From Candidatus Nitrosopumilus sp. (lineage in GTDB: Archaea; Thermoproteota; Nitrososphaeria; Nitrososphaerales; Nitrosopumilaceae), in assembly GCA_029862085.1 (NCBI GenBank), contig JAOTXZ010000006.1, positions 1 to 58,120 of the forward strand: DNA of 58,120 nucleotides, written 5' to 3'. Made by a program: the position numbers and the translations under genes. Each line of letters begins with the position of its first letter. Within the stretch, counting starts at the first letter, position 1. Under the pieces are notes generated by a model. It was not told the DNA's origin, searched no databases, and saw only the letters and a list, made by a program, of their open reading frames with translations. Shown piece after piece: positions 7,519 to 15,976 of the stretch.

Positions 7519-7591
7519 GGGAACGGCAGGATTTGAACCTGCGACCACTAGTCCCCCAGACTAGTATCATACCAAGCTAGACGACGTTCCC
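7519..7591 (-). tRNA. tRNA-Pro (anticodon GGG)
   Basis: Reading the minus strand, the 7-bp acceptor stem GGGAACG/CGTTCCC is perfect. A D-arm with AGCTTGGTA, an anticodon stem CTAGT/ACTAG enclosing the loop CTGGGGG (anticodon GGG) and a T-arm GCAGGTTCAAATCCTGC follow. There is no intron and no encoded CCA. The 3' end is followed by ATTTTTCTT, a T-rich termination signal. The last 19 nt are copied three times at 52, 858 and 2274. Confidence 0.97.
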
Positions 7592-7646
7592 TTATGAGGT
7601 AGGCACAAAGTGAAATTATTAAATCGTAGGATTGGAAAATAAATTT

Positions 7647-7856
7647 ATGAAAATTTGTAGTATCTGCCAAAAAATTTCAGGTTCTGGTGAGGACCACCTT
7701 GATTGTATACAGAAACGAAGAGTAGAACTTGAAGATGTAGATTTTAAAAGCCAAATTGCTGAAAAATTAGAACTCTCAAAAAATTCTCAGGATTTAGGAG
7801 TGGAAGTAAAAGCTATTCTGGAGCACTTGTCTAGAGAAAAAGACTCGGATGATTGA
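7647..7856 (+). CDS. Small putative zinc-binding protein
   Basis: A 69-residue protein from the ATG at 7647; an upstream TTG at 7632 would add five residues. The N-terminus has CSICQ and, 12 residues on, HLDC, a possible CxxC...HxxC zinc knuckle. The rest is helical and charged. It is convergent with the redox gene that ends at 7857. No family recognised. Confidence 0.55.
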   Translation: MKICSICQKISGSGEDHLDCIQKRRVELEDVDFKSQIAEKLELSKNSQDLGVEVKAILEHLSREKDSDD

Positions 7857-9008
7857 CTAGAGCCATTTAGAAAAACGATCTTTTTCAAATTGTAACTTTT
7901 CATCAAGATGTTCAGAAGTGGATTCAGTTAATTTAGTGGAAGGTACTGGTCCTGAAAACATATCTATTTCTATCACCGATGCAGTATCTCTTCCTGATTC
8001 AATAAAACATCCACCTTTACCATCAAATAAGGTAGAATCTTCTTTTGATTGAATTTTTGAAATTATTCGCTTTGCAACAGTTTGTCCTTCTCCTTCAGCA
8101 AAAACCCCAGCTTTTGGAACAGAAAAAGTATCTGTAATTTTCAAGGTTGTAACATCTCCTACTGCATAGACGTTCTCATAGGGAGTTTTACAATCCCTAT
8201 CTATTGGAATAAAATTATTCTCTTCGGCTAATCCAGATTCATAAATTATGTCTGGCGCAACATGTGGAGGAACTGCTAAAAGTAAATCAAAGTCAGCTTC
8301 ACTATCTTGAAAAATTAATTTATTTGGTTCTACTGATTTTATCTTGCATGAATTATGAAAAATAATTTTTTCAGAGTTTATCAAATCTAGTATTTGCTTG
8401 CTTATCTCAGGTCCTGCAGCTGGTAATGTAATTGGGGCAGGACTATAGAAATGAATTTGTACAGAGTCCCTGATTTCAGCCTCCCTTAGCATCGAGTCTA
8501 TGATTAGACTGGCTTCAAATGGAGCAGGAGGGCACTTGTAGGGCATTCCCATAATGGATATGGCAATATTGCCTGATTTCATTTTCTTTATCTTATCATG
8601 AATCGCTCTAGATTCTTTATAGTCATAAAGATTCATTCCATTTTCGATTAATCCAGGAATTTTTTGAGGAGCTAACTGAGCACCCATTGCAATAATCAAA
8701 AAATCGTATGAAAGATTTTGTGTTGTAGTTTTTACATTTTTATTTTCTAGATCAATCGTTAAAATCTCTTCATTGAGAAAATCAATATCCTTTTTGGATA
8801 AACCAGATAATAAGGCAGTTGAATTCTCAAAAGTTCTTGTACCTTTAATGATCCATAGTTTGGCAAATCCAACCATAAACCAGTTTTTTTTATCAACTAC
8901 AGTAATTTTTACCTGAGAAGAGGAAAGCGAGTTTCTTATCTCATTTGCAGCTGCAAGTCCACCAAAGCCTCCACCTAGAATTAAGACATGGGGGATGTGT
9001 TCGGGCAA
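7857..9008 (-). CDS. FAD-dependent NAD(P)/sulfide:quinone oxidoreductase-like protein
   Basis: A 383-residue flavoprotein of the SQR/FCSD/NDH-2 superfamily. Near the N-terminus is the FAD Rossmann motif ILGGGFGGLAAA, and at about residue 272 AVGDVTTL is the second FAD-contacting block. YKCPPAPFEA carries the Cys conserved in sulfide:quinone reductases, and GGCFIESG adds another; the full three-Cys set of true SQRs is not obvious, so sulfide oxidation is not assured. It probably reduces quinone at the membrane. One base separates it from the upstream SDR gene, so they form an operon. Confidence 0.8.
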   Translation of the reverse strand: MPEHIPHVLILGGGFGGLAAANEIRNSLSSSQVKITVVDKKNWFMVGFAKLWIIKGTRTFENSTALLSGLSKKDIDFLNEEILTIDLENKNVKTTTQNLSYDFLIIAMGAQLAPQKIPGLIENGMNLYDYKESRAIHDKIKKMKSGNIAISIMGMPYKCPPAPFEASLIIDSMLREAEIRDSVQIHFYSPAPITLPAAGPEISKQILDLINSEKIIFHNSCKIKSVEPNKLIFQDSEADFDLLLAVPPHVAPDIIYESGLAEENNFIPIDRDCKTPYENVYAVGDVTTLKITDTFSVPKAGVFAEGEGQTVAKRIISKIQSKEDSTLFDGKGGCFIESGRDTASVIEIDMFSGPVPSTKLTESTSEHLDEKLQFEKDRFSKWL

Positions 9009-9009
9009 T

Positions 9010-9750
9010 TTAACGGTCTTGTGTAGTTGGTCTAATTAATATCTCATTTACATTTACGTGACTAGGTGATTCCACAGCGTAGAGAATTGCATTTGCAATA
9101 TCATCGGCTTGTAGTGCTTCCATTTTTTTTGCACCTTCTACAAATCCTTTCAAGGATTCATCTGTAATTGTATTTGTCAGTTCAGTGGCAACTACTCCTG
9201 GCTCTATACAAGTTACTCTGATATTTTTTCTAACGCTCAATTCTTCTCTTAATCCCTCACTAAAAGCGGTAATGGCATGTTTTGTTGCACAATAAACACT
9301 TCCTGCTGGAAAGACCACTCTGCCTGCTACTGAGGAAATATTTACAATATGACCTGATTGCTTTTCGAGCATATGACTTACAACGGCAGCAGTGCAATAT
9401 AGCACTCCTTTGATGTTTACATCAATCATTTGGTCCCATTCATCGATTTTCAAATTTTTAATAAAACTAAGAGGCATCAATCCTGCATTGTTTACTAGAA
9501 TATCTACAGAGCCCCATTTGTCTAGAACATTACTAACAAAGGATTTGCATTCATCTTTTTTTGTGACATCAAGTTTTTGGGAATAAACCTCACCATTGTT
9601 TTCTTTAATTTTACTTTCCAAGGCTGCAAGTTTATCTGTTCTTCTTGCACCTATTGCGATTTTAGCACCAGCCTTTGAAAGTGCCAAGGCTGTAGCATAT
9701 CCAATTCCGCTACTTGCTCCGGTAATTATTGCAACTTTACCTTTAATCAT
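9010..9750 (-). CDS. Short-chain dehydrogenase/reductase
   Basis: A 246-residue classical SDR. TGASSGIG binds the dinucleotide (about 11-18), VNNAG is the conserved structural motif, and Ser of NISSVAG with YCATK (about residues 153-157) supply the catalytic Ser-Tyr-Lys. GARR after the second strand suggests NADP(H) preference. IEPGVVATEL is the usual post-catalytic block. It is the first gene of a pair with the flavoprotein downstream. The substrate is unknown. Confidence 0.88.
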   Translation of the reverse strand: MIKGKVAIITGASSGIGYATALALSKAGAKIAIGARRTDKLAALESKIKENNGEVYSQKLDVTKKDECKSFVSNVLDKWGSVDILVNNAGLMPLSFIKNLKIDEWDQMIDVNIKGVLYCTAAVVSHMLEKQSGHIVNISSVAGRVVFPAGSVYCATKHAITAFSEGLREELSVRKNIRVTCIEPGVVATELTNTITDESLKGFVEGAKKMEALQADDIANAILYAVESPSHVNVNEILIRPTTQDR

Positions 9751-9870
9751 TAAAAATCACTTAATTGGCTTCAATTAATAAGGTGTAAAAATGTTTTTGT
9801 GAAATTTATACTAAATAAAAAATTCAATAAAACTAACAGGTTTATTAGAATTAAATTTTCAAGATAAATT

Positions 9871-10098
9871 ATGAAGGCTGAAAATTGCGCATATTGTGGA
9901 GATTTGACTGATATGCCTTTTCATTGTAATTATTGCAAGGATCCCTTTTGTTCAGAACATAGACTCCCAGAAGAACATAGATGCGTTAAACTAACCCAAA
10001 TTAGAGCAAAAAAATTTGGAGAACGAAAAGTGATTCGAGATGAGGGTATTGGTAAGCAAAGTGGTTTGAAAAAATTTTTCAGAAAATTTAAGAGTTAA
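9871..10098 (+). CDS. AN1-type zinc finger protein
   Basis: A 75-residue protein whose first half is an AN1 zinc finger: CAYCG, FHCNYCKDPFC, EHRLPEEHRC give the C-x2-C, C-x2-C-x4-C, H-x5-H-x-C ligand set for two zinc ions. A basic tail (FFRKFKS) follows. AN1 proteins are linked to stress and ubiquitin or proteasome pathways in eukaryotes; the archaeal role is unknown. ATG is about 30 nt after an AT-rich TATA-like stretch. Confidence 0.85.
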   Translation: MKAENCAYCGDLTDMPFHCNYCKDPFCSEHRLPEEHRCVKLTQIRAKKFGERKVIRDEGIGKQSGLKKFFRKFKS

Positions 10099-10101
10099 CC
10101 A

Positions 10102-10386
10102 TTAGTATGGGCTTTTGTCAGGAGATATCTTTGCCCGTTTTCCTTGATAGATTAGGGCAATTGCCAAGGCAAACATAACCAGAGCAGTTAATGGAAAGTT
10201 TTGTGGTGCCGGTAAAATAAACCAGTAATAGATTCCAAATCCAATTGAAACTGCTGCTTGCGTCCACAGTTTAATCCATTTTGGGGCCTTTACCACTCTA
10301 CTTATTCCCTCTACTATGAAAATTCCAATTACAGGATAAATTGTATAAAATAGAAAATCAATTACATCTACACCAGTATGCGACAT
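10102..10386 (-). CDS. Small integral membrane protein, unknown
   Basis: A 94-residue protein with three hydrophobic helices (about 8-26, 42-58, 65-81) and a basic C-terminus (KRAKISPDK). It ends four bases from the convergent AN1 gene and starts 34 bp from the stop of the Gins51 gene on the same strand, so it may be cotranscribed with it. No motif indicates a function. Confidence 0.6.
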   Translation of the reverse strand: MSHTGVDVIDFLFYTIYPVIGIFIVEGISRVVKAPKWIKLWTQAAVSIGFGIYYWFILPAPQNFPLTALVMFALAIALIYQGKRAKISPDKSPY

Positions 10387-10420
10387 GTATGATGAAAATA
10401 TCTAGAGGTATAATTTCTAT

Positions 10421-10978
10421 CTAATCGTTCCAATGGATTTTTGTTGCGACTTTTTTTGTGACTAGGGCTTGGGCATTCTCATATGGTATGGTTGCAATAT
10501 CTTCAGGTTTGAAAGGTCCGTATTTCTCCAAATCTACGCCTACAATTTCATCAACTTCTTTTAAAAATCGAAGTACAACGGTCTTAGTTTTATGATTGTG
10601 AGAAATTGATTCTAAAAATTTAGATTTTCCATTAATTGTCGCTGAAAAGATCATCTCTAATCTTTCTCTTTTTTGCTCTTCTGCATCCAAAATGAATTTT
10701 TCTTCGTCTAGAAGGTTTGTAAAATCGATAACTTCTGACTTGGTTGTTTTTTCTAGTCTTGCATGGAGCAAAAGAGATGTTAGATCTGAGGCCATATCAA
10801 TTAAGGCTTGTTTGATTTTACTTTCAATCCCATCAAACTCCTGCTTTTTTAAGTTCCCGATAAAATCTGAAAGGTTTCTATAGAAATTTGGATCTAATTC
10901 CTGAATTGCATCGCTTTCCGTTTCTCTTAGGACAATTGAATGAAACGTGTTTATGTCAATTTCATTTTGTTCTGACAT
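10421..10978 (-). CDS. GINS complex subunit Gins51 (Sld5/Psf1-like)
   Basis: A 185-residue protein with the archaeal Gins51 layout. An all-helical A domain (about 10-110) is followed by a small beta B domain near the C-terminus (TVVLRFLKEVDEIVG ... FKPEDIATIPYENAQALV). GINS links the MCM helicase, RecJ/GAN and polymerase at the archaeal fork. It lies 5-9 kb from PolD large subunit and about 11 kb from the origin and orc1, fitting a replication neighbourhood. The identification rests on the C-terminal block. Confidence 0.75.
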   Translation of the reverse strand: MSEQNEIDINTFHSIVLRETESDAIQELDPNFYRNLSDFIGNLKKQEFDGIESKIKQALIDMASDLTSLLLHARLEKTTKSEVIDFTNLLDEEKFILDAEEQKRERLEMIFSATINGKSKFLESISHNHKTKTVVLRFLKEVDEIVGVDLEKYGPFKPEDIATIPYENAQALVTKKVATKIHWND

Positions 10979-11032
10979 TTCTTACCTAATCCTTAAATGA
11001 TGGATGTATTTGTGTTAGCTTGAAGTCTAAAA

Positions 11033-12493
11033 TTGCCATATAAAGTTAGTCATGGAAAAGCACTTCAGGTAACTTATTCACCTGATGAAGTTTTCGCGAG
11101 AATTCAACATGAAGATATTCAATTTATCGATCTTCAATTTACTGGTTTAACAGGTCGTTTCCACCATACAACTATTTCCGCTAACACATTTACACCAGAG
11201 CAAATGAGAGATGGACTTCCAAAATTGGATGGTTCGTCAATAATTGGTTTTGCAAGTATTGATGATTCAGATCTTTTGTTAAAACCAGATCCAAGTACTT
11301 TTGCTATTATTCCATGGATGACTGAAAACAAGACTGCACGATTATTGTGTGATGTTTATTGGGGAGGAAATAGAGGAAGACTGACCAGAGATCCTAGAGG
11401 AATTTCCCAAAAAGCAGAAGAATACATCAAAACTCAAGGATATGATTATAGTGCTTGGGGTCCCGAAGTAGAGTTTTTTGTATTTGATAAAATTCACTGG
11501 GATGTACTTACTCCATACAAGGGTCAATCCTATTCTATTGAATCAAAAGAGGCTCCTTGGAGTCAGGAGGGTTCTGGTTATCCAATGGGACTACAAGAGG
11601 GGTATTATCCAAGCACACCGTCTGATACTCTCACTCCATTTAGAAATGAATGTGTAAATATTCTAAATACCAATTTTGGAGTCTTGTGTGATAATCATCA
11701 TCATGAAGTAGCAACTGCAGGACAATGTGAAATTGACATTAGATATGATTACATGACAAATGCAGCTGATGCGGCACAGTCTTACAAATATGTGATAAGA
11801 AACATTGCGGCAAAATATGGAAAGGTTGCAACCATGATGCCAAAACCCATTGCAATGGATTCAGGTTCTGGAATGCATGTTAATGTAAGTTTGTGGAAAG
11901 GAAAAAACAATGTTTTTTATGATTCTGCTGAGGAAGATGAGCTTAGTCAAACTGCAAGATATTTTTGTGGGGGAATCATTAACCATGCAAAAGCATTATC
12001 TGCGATTTGTAACCCTACTACAAATTCTTACCATAGACTAGTTCCAGGATATGAGGCTCCGGCTTATATTGCTTGGAGTGCTGGAAACAGATCTGCAATT
12101 GTAAGAGTTCCAAAGCATCTTACAGGAAAAAATTATTCACATCTAAAGAGACTTGAATTTAGAGCTCCTGATCCATCATCAAATCCATATCTTGCATTTG
12201 CATCAGTTACTGCAGCAGGAATGGATGGAATAAAGAAAAAAACTGATCCTGGAGAACAAATACGAGATGATATCTTCAAAATGACAAAATCAGATAGAGC
12301 AAAAAGGGGAATAGGTGTCTTGCCAAAGAGCCTTGGTGAAGCATTAGACGAATTGGAAAGTGATAGAAAATTCTTAACTCCAATTTTCACAAATGATGTT
12401 ATTGATAAAATCATAGAGTTAGAAAGGAGGGATCAAAGGGAGATTGCAATCAGACCTCACCCTCATGAATTTTATCTATATTTTGATGTGTAG
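11033..12493 (+). CDS. glnA: Glutamine synthetase, type I
   Basis: A 486-residue GSI enzyme making glutamine from glutamate, ammonia and ATP, the main ammonium-assimilation step. The N-terminal beta-grasp domain has QFTGLTGRFHH. The catalytic domain has WGPEVEFFVFD, the DNHHHEVATAGQCEID metal block, SGSGMHVN, the NRSA ATP region, and RAPDPSSNPYL. The adenylylation Tyr context of bacterial GlnA is not seen. The start is a TTG; an ATG would cut into the conserved N-terminus. It stands alone, divergent from Gins51. Confidence 0.95.
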   Translation: MPYKVSHGKALQVTYSPDEVFARIQHEDIQFIDLQFTGLTGRFHHTTISANTFTPEQMRDGLPKLDGSSIIGFASIDDSDLLLKPDPSTFAIIPWMTENKTARLLCDVYWGGNRGRLTRDPRGISQKAEEYIKTQGYDYSAWGPEVEFFVFDKIHWDVLTPYKGQSYSIESKEAPWSQEGSGYPMGLQEGYYPSTPSDTLTPFRNECVNILNTNFGVLCDNHHHEVATAGQCEIDIRYDYMTNAADAAQSYKYVIRNIAAKYGKVATMMPKPIAMDSGSGMHVNVSLWKGKNNVFYDSAEEDELSQTARYFCGGIINHAKALSAICNPTTNSYHRLVPGYEAPAYIAWSAGNRSAIVRVPKHLTGKNYSHLKRLEFRAPDPSSNPYLAFASVTAAGMDGIKKKTDPGEQIRDDIFKMTKSDRAKRGIGVLPKSLGEALDELESDRKFLTPIFTNDVIDKIIELERRDQREIAIRPHPHEFYLYFDV

Positions 12494-12496
12494 TTT

Positions 12497-12775
12497 CTAA
12501 ACTCTTCCAGTTATTTGAAAGATAAAGGCTAACGATGTTGCAACAAGACCAAGTCCTCCGGCAAAGTAAATTTCTCGTCTTTTTTCTGATGTTGCAGCTT
12601 TATACAACAAAATTCCACCTACAAGACCAACAAACAATACTACAACTCCAAAAATAACACTATCAAAGGAATTTCCTGTAATCAATGGATGGAAAAATCC
12701 TGAAAGTAATGCAAAAAACGCTAAGAGATAGATGTACTTGAAACCAAAACTTGCCTTTGATAAAATATTATTCAT
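12497..12775 (-). CDS. Small membrane protein, unknown
   Basis: A 92-residue protein with three predicted membrane helices (about 13-30, 36-57, 70-90) joined by short loops, one of them TSEKRRE. It is convergent with glnA (3 bp apart) and downstream of the thermosome gene on the same strand. No family recognised. Confidence 0.6.
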   Translation of the reverse strand: MNNILSKASFGFKYIYLLAFFALLSGFFHPLITGNSFDSVIFGVVVLFVGLVGGILLYKAATSEKRREIYFAGGLGLVATSLAFIFQITGRV

Positions 12776-12832
12776 TGTAATTTTAAACTTGGATTATCAA
12801 ATAAACTTTTGAGAATAAATTATTTTCTAGAT

Positions 12833-14545
12833 TTACATCATGCCGGGCATTCCGCCCATTCCAGGCATACCGCCCATGCCACCCATATCTGGCATACCGC
12901 CCATGCCACCCATTCCAGGCATGCCACCTTCAGCTCCTGGAGGAGGACCTGCAGATTTTTGAGTTGCTATCACATCATCAATTCTAAGAATCATACATGC
13001 AACTTCTGCTGCTGCAGATACAATTTGCAGTTTTACCGCTAAAGGTTCGATAATATCACTTGATTTCATGTTTGCAATTTTTGCCTTCATAACATCAATC
13101 CCTGTCCATTTTTCTCCTTTCATTTGTTTAGAACGTAAAACAGTCAAGGTATCAATTGGATCCATTCCAGCATTCTCGGAGAGTGTCAATGGAATAGTTT
13201 CTAAAGCATCAGCAAATTTTTCTGCAGCTAATTGTTCTCTGCCTTCTAGAGTCTTCGCCCAGCTTCTTAATTTGGTTGCAGTATAGGTTTCTGGTGCTCC
13301 ACCACCTGCAACAATTAATGGATTTTCGATTACGTCTTTAACTACCATTAGTGAGTCATGAACGGATCGTTCAACCTCGTCTACTACTCTTTGAGATCCA
13401 CCACGGAGAAGAAGTGTTACTGATTTTGGATGTCTGCATCCTTCAATGAAGACCCATTTATCCTCTTCAATTTTTCTCTCCTCAACTAGGTCTGCACTAC
13501 CTAGATCTTTTTCAAATAGATCATCCAAGTTAGTTACAATTCTAGCTGCTGTAGCTCTTCCTAGTTTAGTGAGGTCACTTTCTTTAATTCTTCTAACTGC
13601 AATAATTCCTGCTTTTGCAAGATAGTGTTGAGCCATATCATCAATTCCTTTTTGGCACAATACCACATTTGCTCCTGAACCGATTACCTTGTCTACCATA
13701 GTCTTTAACATTCTATTTTCTTCATCTAAGAATGATTTCATCTGTTGTGGATTTGAAATGTTGATCTTGGCATCAGTCTCAGTTTTACTAATTTCAAGTG
13801 CTGTGTTTATCAATGCAATTTTTGCATCAGTAATTTTTTTTGGCATTCCACCATGGACAACCTCTTTATCAAGAACAATCCCTTGAATAATAGAAGAATC
13901 CTTGATTGAGCCTCCGGCTTTCTTTTCTACTTTAATATCATCTATATCAACTTGATAATCTTCACCTTCTTTTTCGGCAACTGAAAGAACCGATTTTACC
14001 ACAATATCTGCAAGCTGGTCTGAATCTTTTCTTACCAATTTTGTTTGCATGGCTGTTTTTGCAATTTTATTGAGTACTGATTTGTCATTGGCAGTAATTG
14101 TCTCGGCAATATCTTTTAGGCACTGCTTGGCTTTTTTTCCTGCCTTTCTGTATCCATCTACAATTATTGTTGGATGGACGTCTTGATCAATCAAGGATTC
14201 AGCATTTTCAAGAAGAGCGCCGGCTAAGACAACCACTGAGGTAGTACCATCACCTACTTCATTATCTGTAGTTTTCGAAATTTCAACCAACATTTTTGCG
14301 GCTGGGTGTTGAACATCAATTTCTTTTAAGATAGTTGCCCCGTCATTTGTAATTGTAACGTCTCCTAAGGAGTCAACTAACATTTTATCCATTCCTCGTG
14401 GTCCAAGGCTAGAATGAACAATTTCGGCTATAATTTTTGACGCTGCTATGTTATTTTTCTGAGCATCTCTACCTTTGGTTTCAGATCCGCCTTCCTTTAG
14501 TAAAACTACTGGCATATTCCCTTTGGAAGTGGCTTGCATACCCAT
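12833..14545 (-). CDS. Thermosome subunit (group II chaperonin)
   Basis: A 570-residue archaeal chaperonin that folds proteins in an ATP-driven double ring. It shows [34 protein letters not shown] (about residues 98-109), VAGGGAPE and VLRSKQ, all diagnostic of CCT/TF55. The C-terminus is a Gly-Met tail (GGMPGMGGM repeats ending PGMM), as in other thermosomes, lining the cavity floor. A minus-strand GTATAAAAG at 14570-14578 lies about 28 nt before the ATG, so the mRNA is probably leaderless. Confidence 0.96.
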   Translation of the reverse strand: MGMQATSKGNMPVVLLKEGGSETKGRDAQKNNIAASKIIAEIVHSSLGPRGMDKMLVDSLGDVTITNDGATILKEIDVQHPAAKMLVEISKTTDNEVGDGTTSVVVLAGALLENAESLIDQDVHPTIIVDGYRKAGKKAKQCLKDIAETITANDKSVLNKIAKTAMQTKLVRKDSDQLADIVVKSVLSVAEKEGEDYQVDIDDIKVEKKAGGSIKDSSIIQGIVLDKEVVHGGMPKKITDAKIALINTALEISKTETDAKINISNPQQMKSFLDEENRMLKTMVDKVIGSGANVVLCQKGIDDMAQHYLAKAGIIAVRRIKESDLTKLGRATAARIVTNLDDLFEKDLGSADLVEERKIEEDKWVFIEGCRHPKSVTLLLRGGSQRVVDEVERSVHDSLMVVKDVIENPLIVAGGGAPETYTATKLRSWAKTLEGREQLAAEKFADALETIPLTLSENAGMDPIDTLTVLRSKQMKGEKWTGIDVMKAKIANMKSSDIIEPLAVKLQIVSAAAEVACMILRIDDVIATQKSAGPPPGAEGGMPGMGGMGGMPDMGGMGGMPGMGGMPGMM

Positions 14546-14569
14546 AGAAGGAAAATCTTGTGATTCCCC

Positions 14570-14578
14570 TTTTATACG
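14570..14578 (-). promoter_or_regulatory. TATA box of the thermosome gene
   Basis: The minus strand reads GTATAAAAG, centred about 28 nt before the ATG at 14545. This fits the archaeal TATA-to-TSS distance if transcription starts at or next to the start codon. Confidence 0.6.
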
Positions 14579-14617
14579 TTGCAGATAATTGAAAAAATCT
14601 GAGATCTAAAATCGGTG

Positions 14618-14626
14618 TTTTTAAAT
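14618..14626 (+). promoter_or_regulatory. TATA box of the SHMT gene
   Basis: TTTTTAAAT is centred about 27 nt before the ATG at 14649. It forms a divergent promoter pair with the thermosome TATA box about 45 bp away. Confidence 0.5.
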
Positions 14627-14648
14627 TGGGAAAATCAGTGCGCAGGTC

Positions 14649-15971
14649 ATGGCAAAATCCTCAAATAAAGAATCTTATGATAAAATTTTCTCAAAATTAA
14701 AGGAGCATCACAAATGGTTTTCAAATTCAATTCCATTAATTGCAAGTGAAAATATACCCAGTCCTGCGGTACGTGAAGCAATTATTTCAGATTTTGGGAA
14801 TAGATATGCAGAAGGTTGGCCTGGGGAACGAGTTTACGCTGGATGTGTCTACATTGATGATGTCGAGTTTGAGTGTATGAAACTTGCAAAAAAACTATAC
14901 AAAGCCAAATTTGCAGATGTAAGACCAGTTTCCGGAGTAGTTGCTAATCTTGCAATATATTCAGCCTTTTCAAATCCGGGAGATATTATGTTAGCGCCTT
15001 CAATTCCAGCAGGGGGTCATATTTCCCATGGGAAAAAAGAGCATTCAGGTACCGCAGGTTTAGTCCATGGGTTAGAAATTGAGTTTTATCCATTTAATGC
15101 CGAAGAGATGACAATTGATGTAGATAAGACAAAAGCCAAGGTCAAGGAATTGGAGAAAAATGGACGTCTTCCAAAAATTGCAATGTTTGGAGGTTCATTG
15201 TTTTTGTTCCCTCATCCCGTAAAGGAGTTGGCAAATTTTCTTAAGAGTTATGATATTCATATTAATTATGATGCAGCTCATGTGGCAGGTTTGATTGCAG
15301 GAGGTAAATTCCAAGATCCATTAAGAGAAGGAGCAGATACTATGACTATGAGTACGCATAAGACTTTGTTTGGTCCTCAAGGTGGGCTCGTTCTGGGCTC
15401 AAAAGAACATGAGGAAAAAATCAAAAAGGCAATGTTTCCTGGACTTACTAGTAGTCATCACATTCACCATATGGCAGGAAAGGCAATTGCGTTTGCTGAA
15501 GCATTAGAATTTGGAAAAGATTATGCGAGTCAAATTTTAAAAAATGCAAAAGCTTTTGGTGAGGCTCTAAGTGATTTTGGTTTCAAGGTTTTAGGTGAAA
15601 GTAGAGGATTTACACAATCACATCAAATTGCAGTAAATGTTCTTGATTATTCAGACGGAGGTAAGGTTGAAGCAGAATTAGAAAAGGCGAATATCATTGT
15701 AAATAGACAACTAATTCCTGGAGATATCAAGGCAGGGCGAAATTATTTCCATCCTGGTGGAATTAGGCTGGGAGTCTCTGAGATAACTCGAATTGGAATG
15801 AAACAAAAAGAGATGAAAGAGATTGCAGCATTTATCAAAGAAATTGTAATTGAGAAAAAAGATCCTAAAAAAATATTACCCAAGATCAAGGCTTTCAGAA
15901 AGGACTATCAAAAGGTCCAATATTGTTTTGATAAAAAATTGGGAGCTTATGAATACGTCAAATTGCGATAA
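14649..15971 (+). CDS. glyA: Serine hydroxymethyltransferase
   Basis: A 440-residue PLP enzyme interconverting serine and glycine with one-carbon transfer to a pterin carrier. It shows LIASENIPSPAV, NRYAEGWPGERVYAGC, VSGVVANLA, a Asp-Ala-Ala-His block (NYDAAHVAGLIAGG) and STHKTLFGPQGG with the PLP-binding Lys near residue 239. Length matches the family. It is divergent from the thermosome and convergent with PolD large subunit (5 bp apart). Confidence 0.96.
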   Translation: MAKSSNKESYDKIFSKLKEHHKWFSNSIPLIASENIPSPAVREAIISDFGNRYAEGWPGERVYAGCVYIDDVEFECMKLAKKLYKAKFADVRPVSGVVANLAIYSAFSNPGDIMLAPSIPAGGHISHGKKEHSGTAGLVHGLEIEFYPFNAEEMTIDVDKTKAKVKELEKNGRLPKIAMFGGSLFLFPHPVKELANFLKSYDIHINYDAAHVAGLIAGGKFQDPLREGADTMTMSTHKTLFGPQGGLVLGSKEHEEKIKKAMFPGLTSSHHIHHMAGKAIAFAEALEFGKDYASQILKNAKAFGEALSDFGFKVLGESRGFTQSHQIAVNVLDYSDGGKVEAELEKANIIVNRQLIPGDIKAGRNYFHPGGIRLGVSEITRIGMKQKEMKEIAAFIKEIVIEKKDPKKILPKIKAFRKDYQKVQYCFDKKLGAYEYVKLR

Positions 15972-15976
15972 TTAAT

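Noticed and set aside
12809-13042. A plus-strand His/Ala/Thr-rich frame over the thermosome C-terminus
   Set aside because: It is the complement of the Gly-Met tail codons of the chaperonin and has no independent support.
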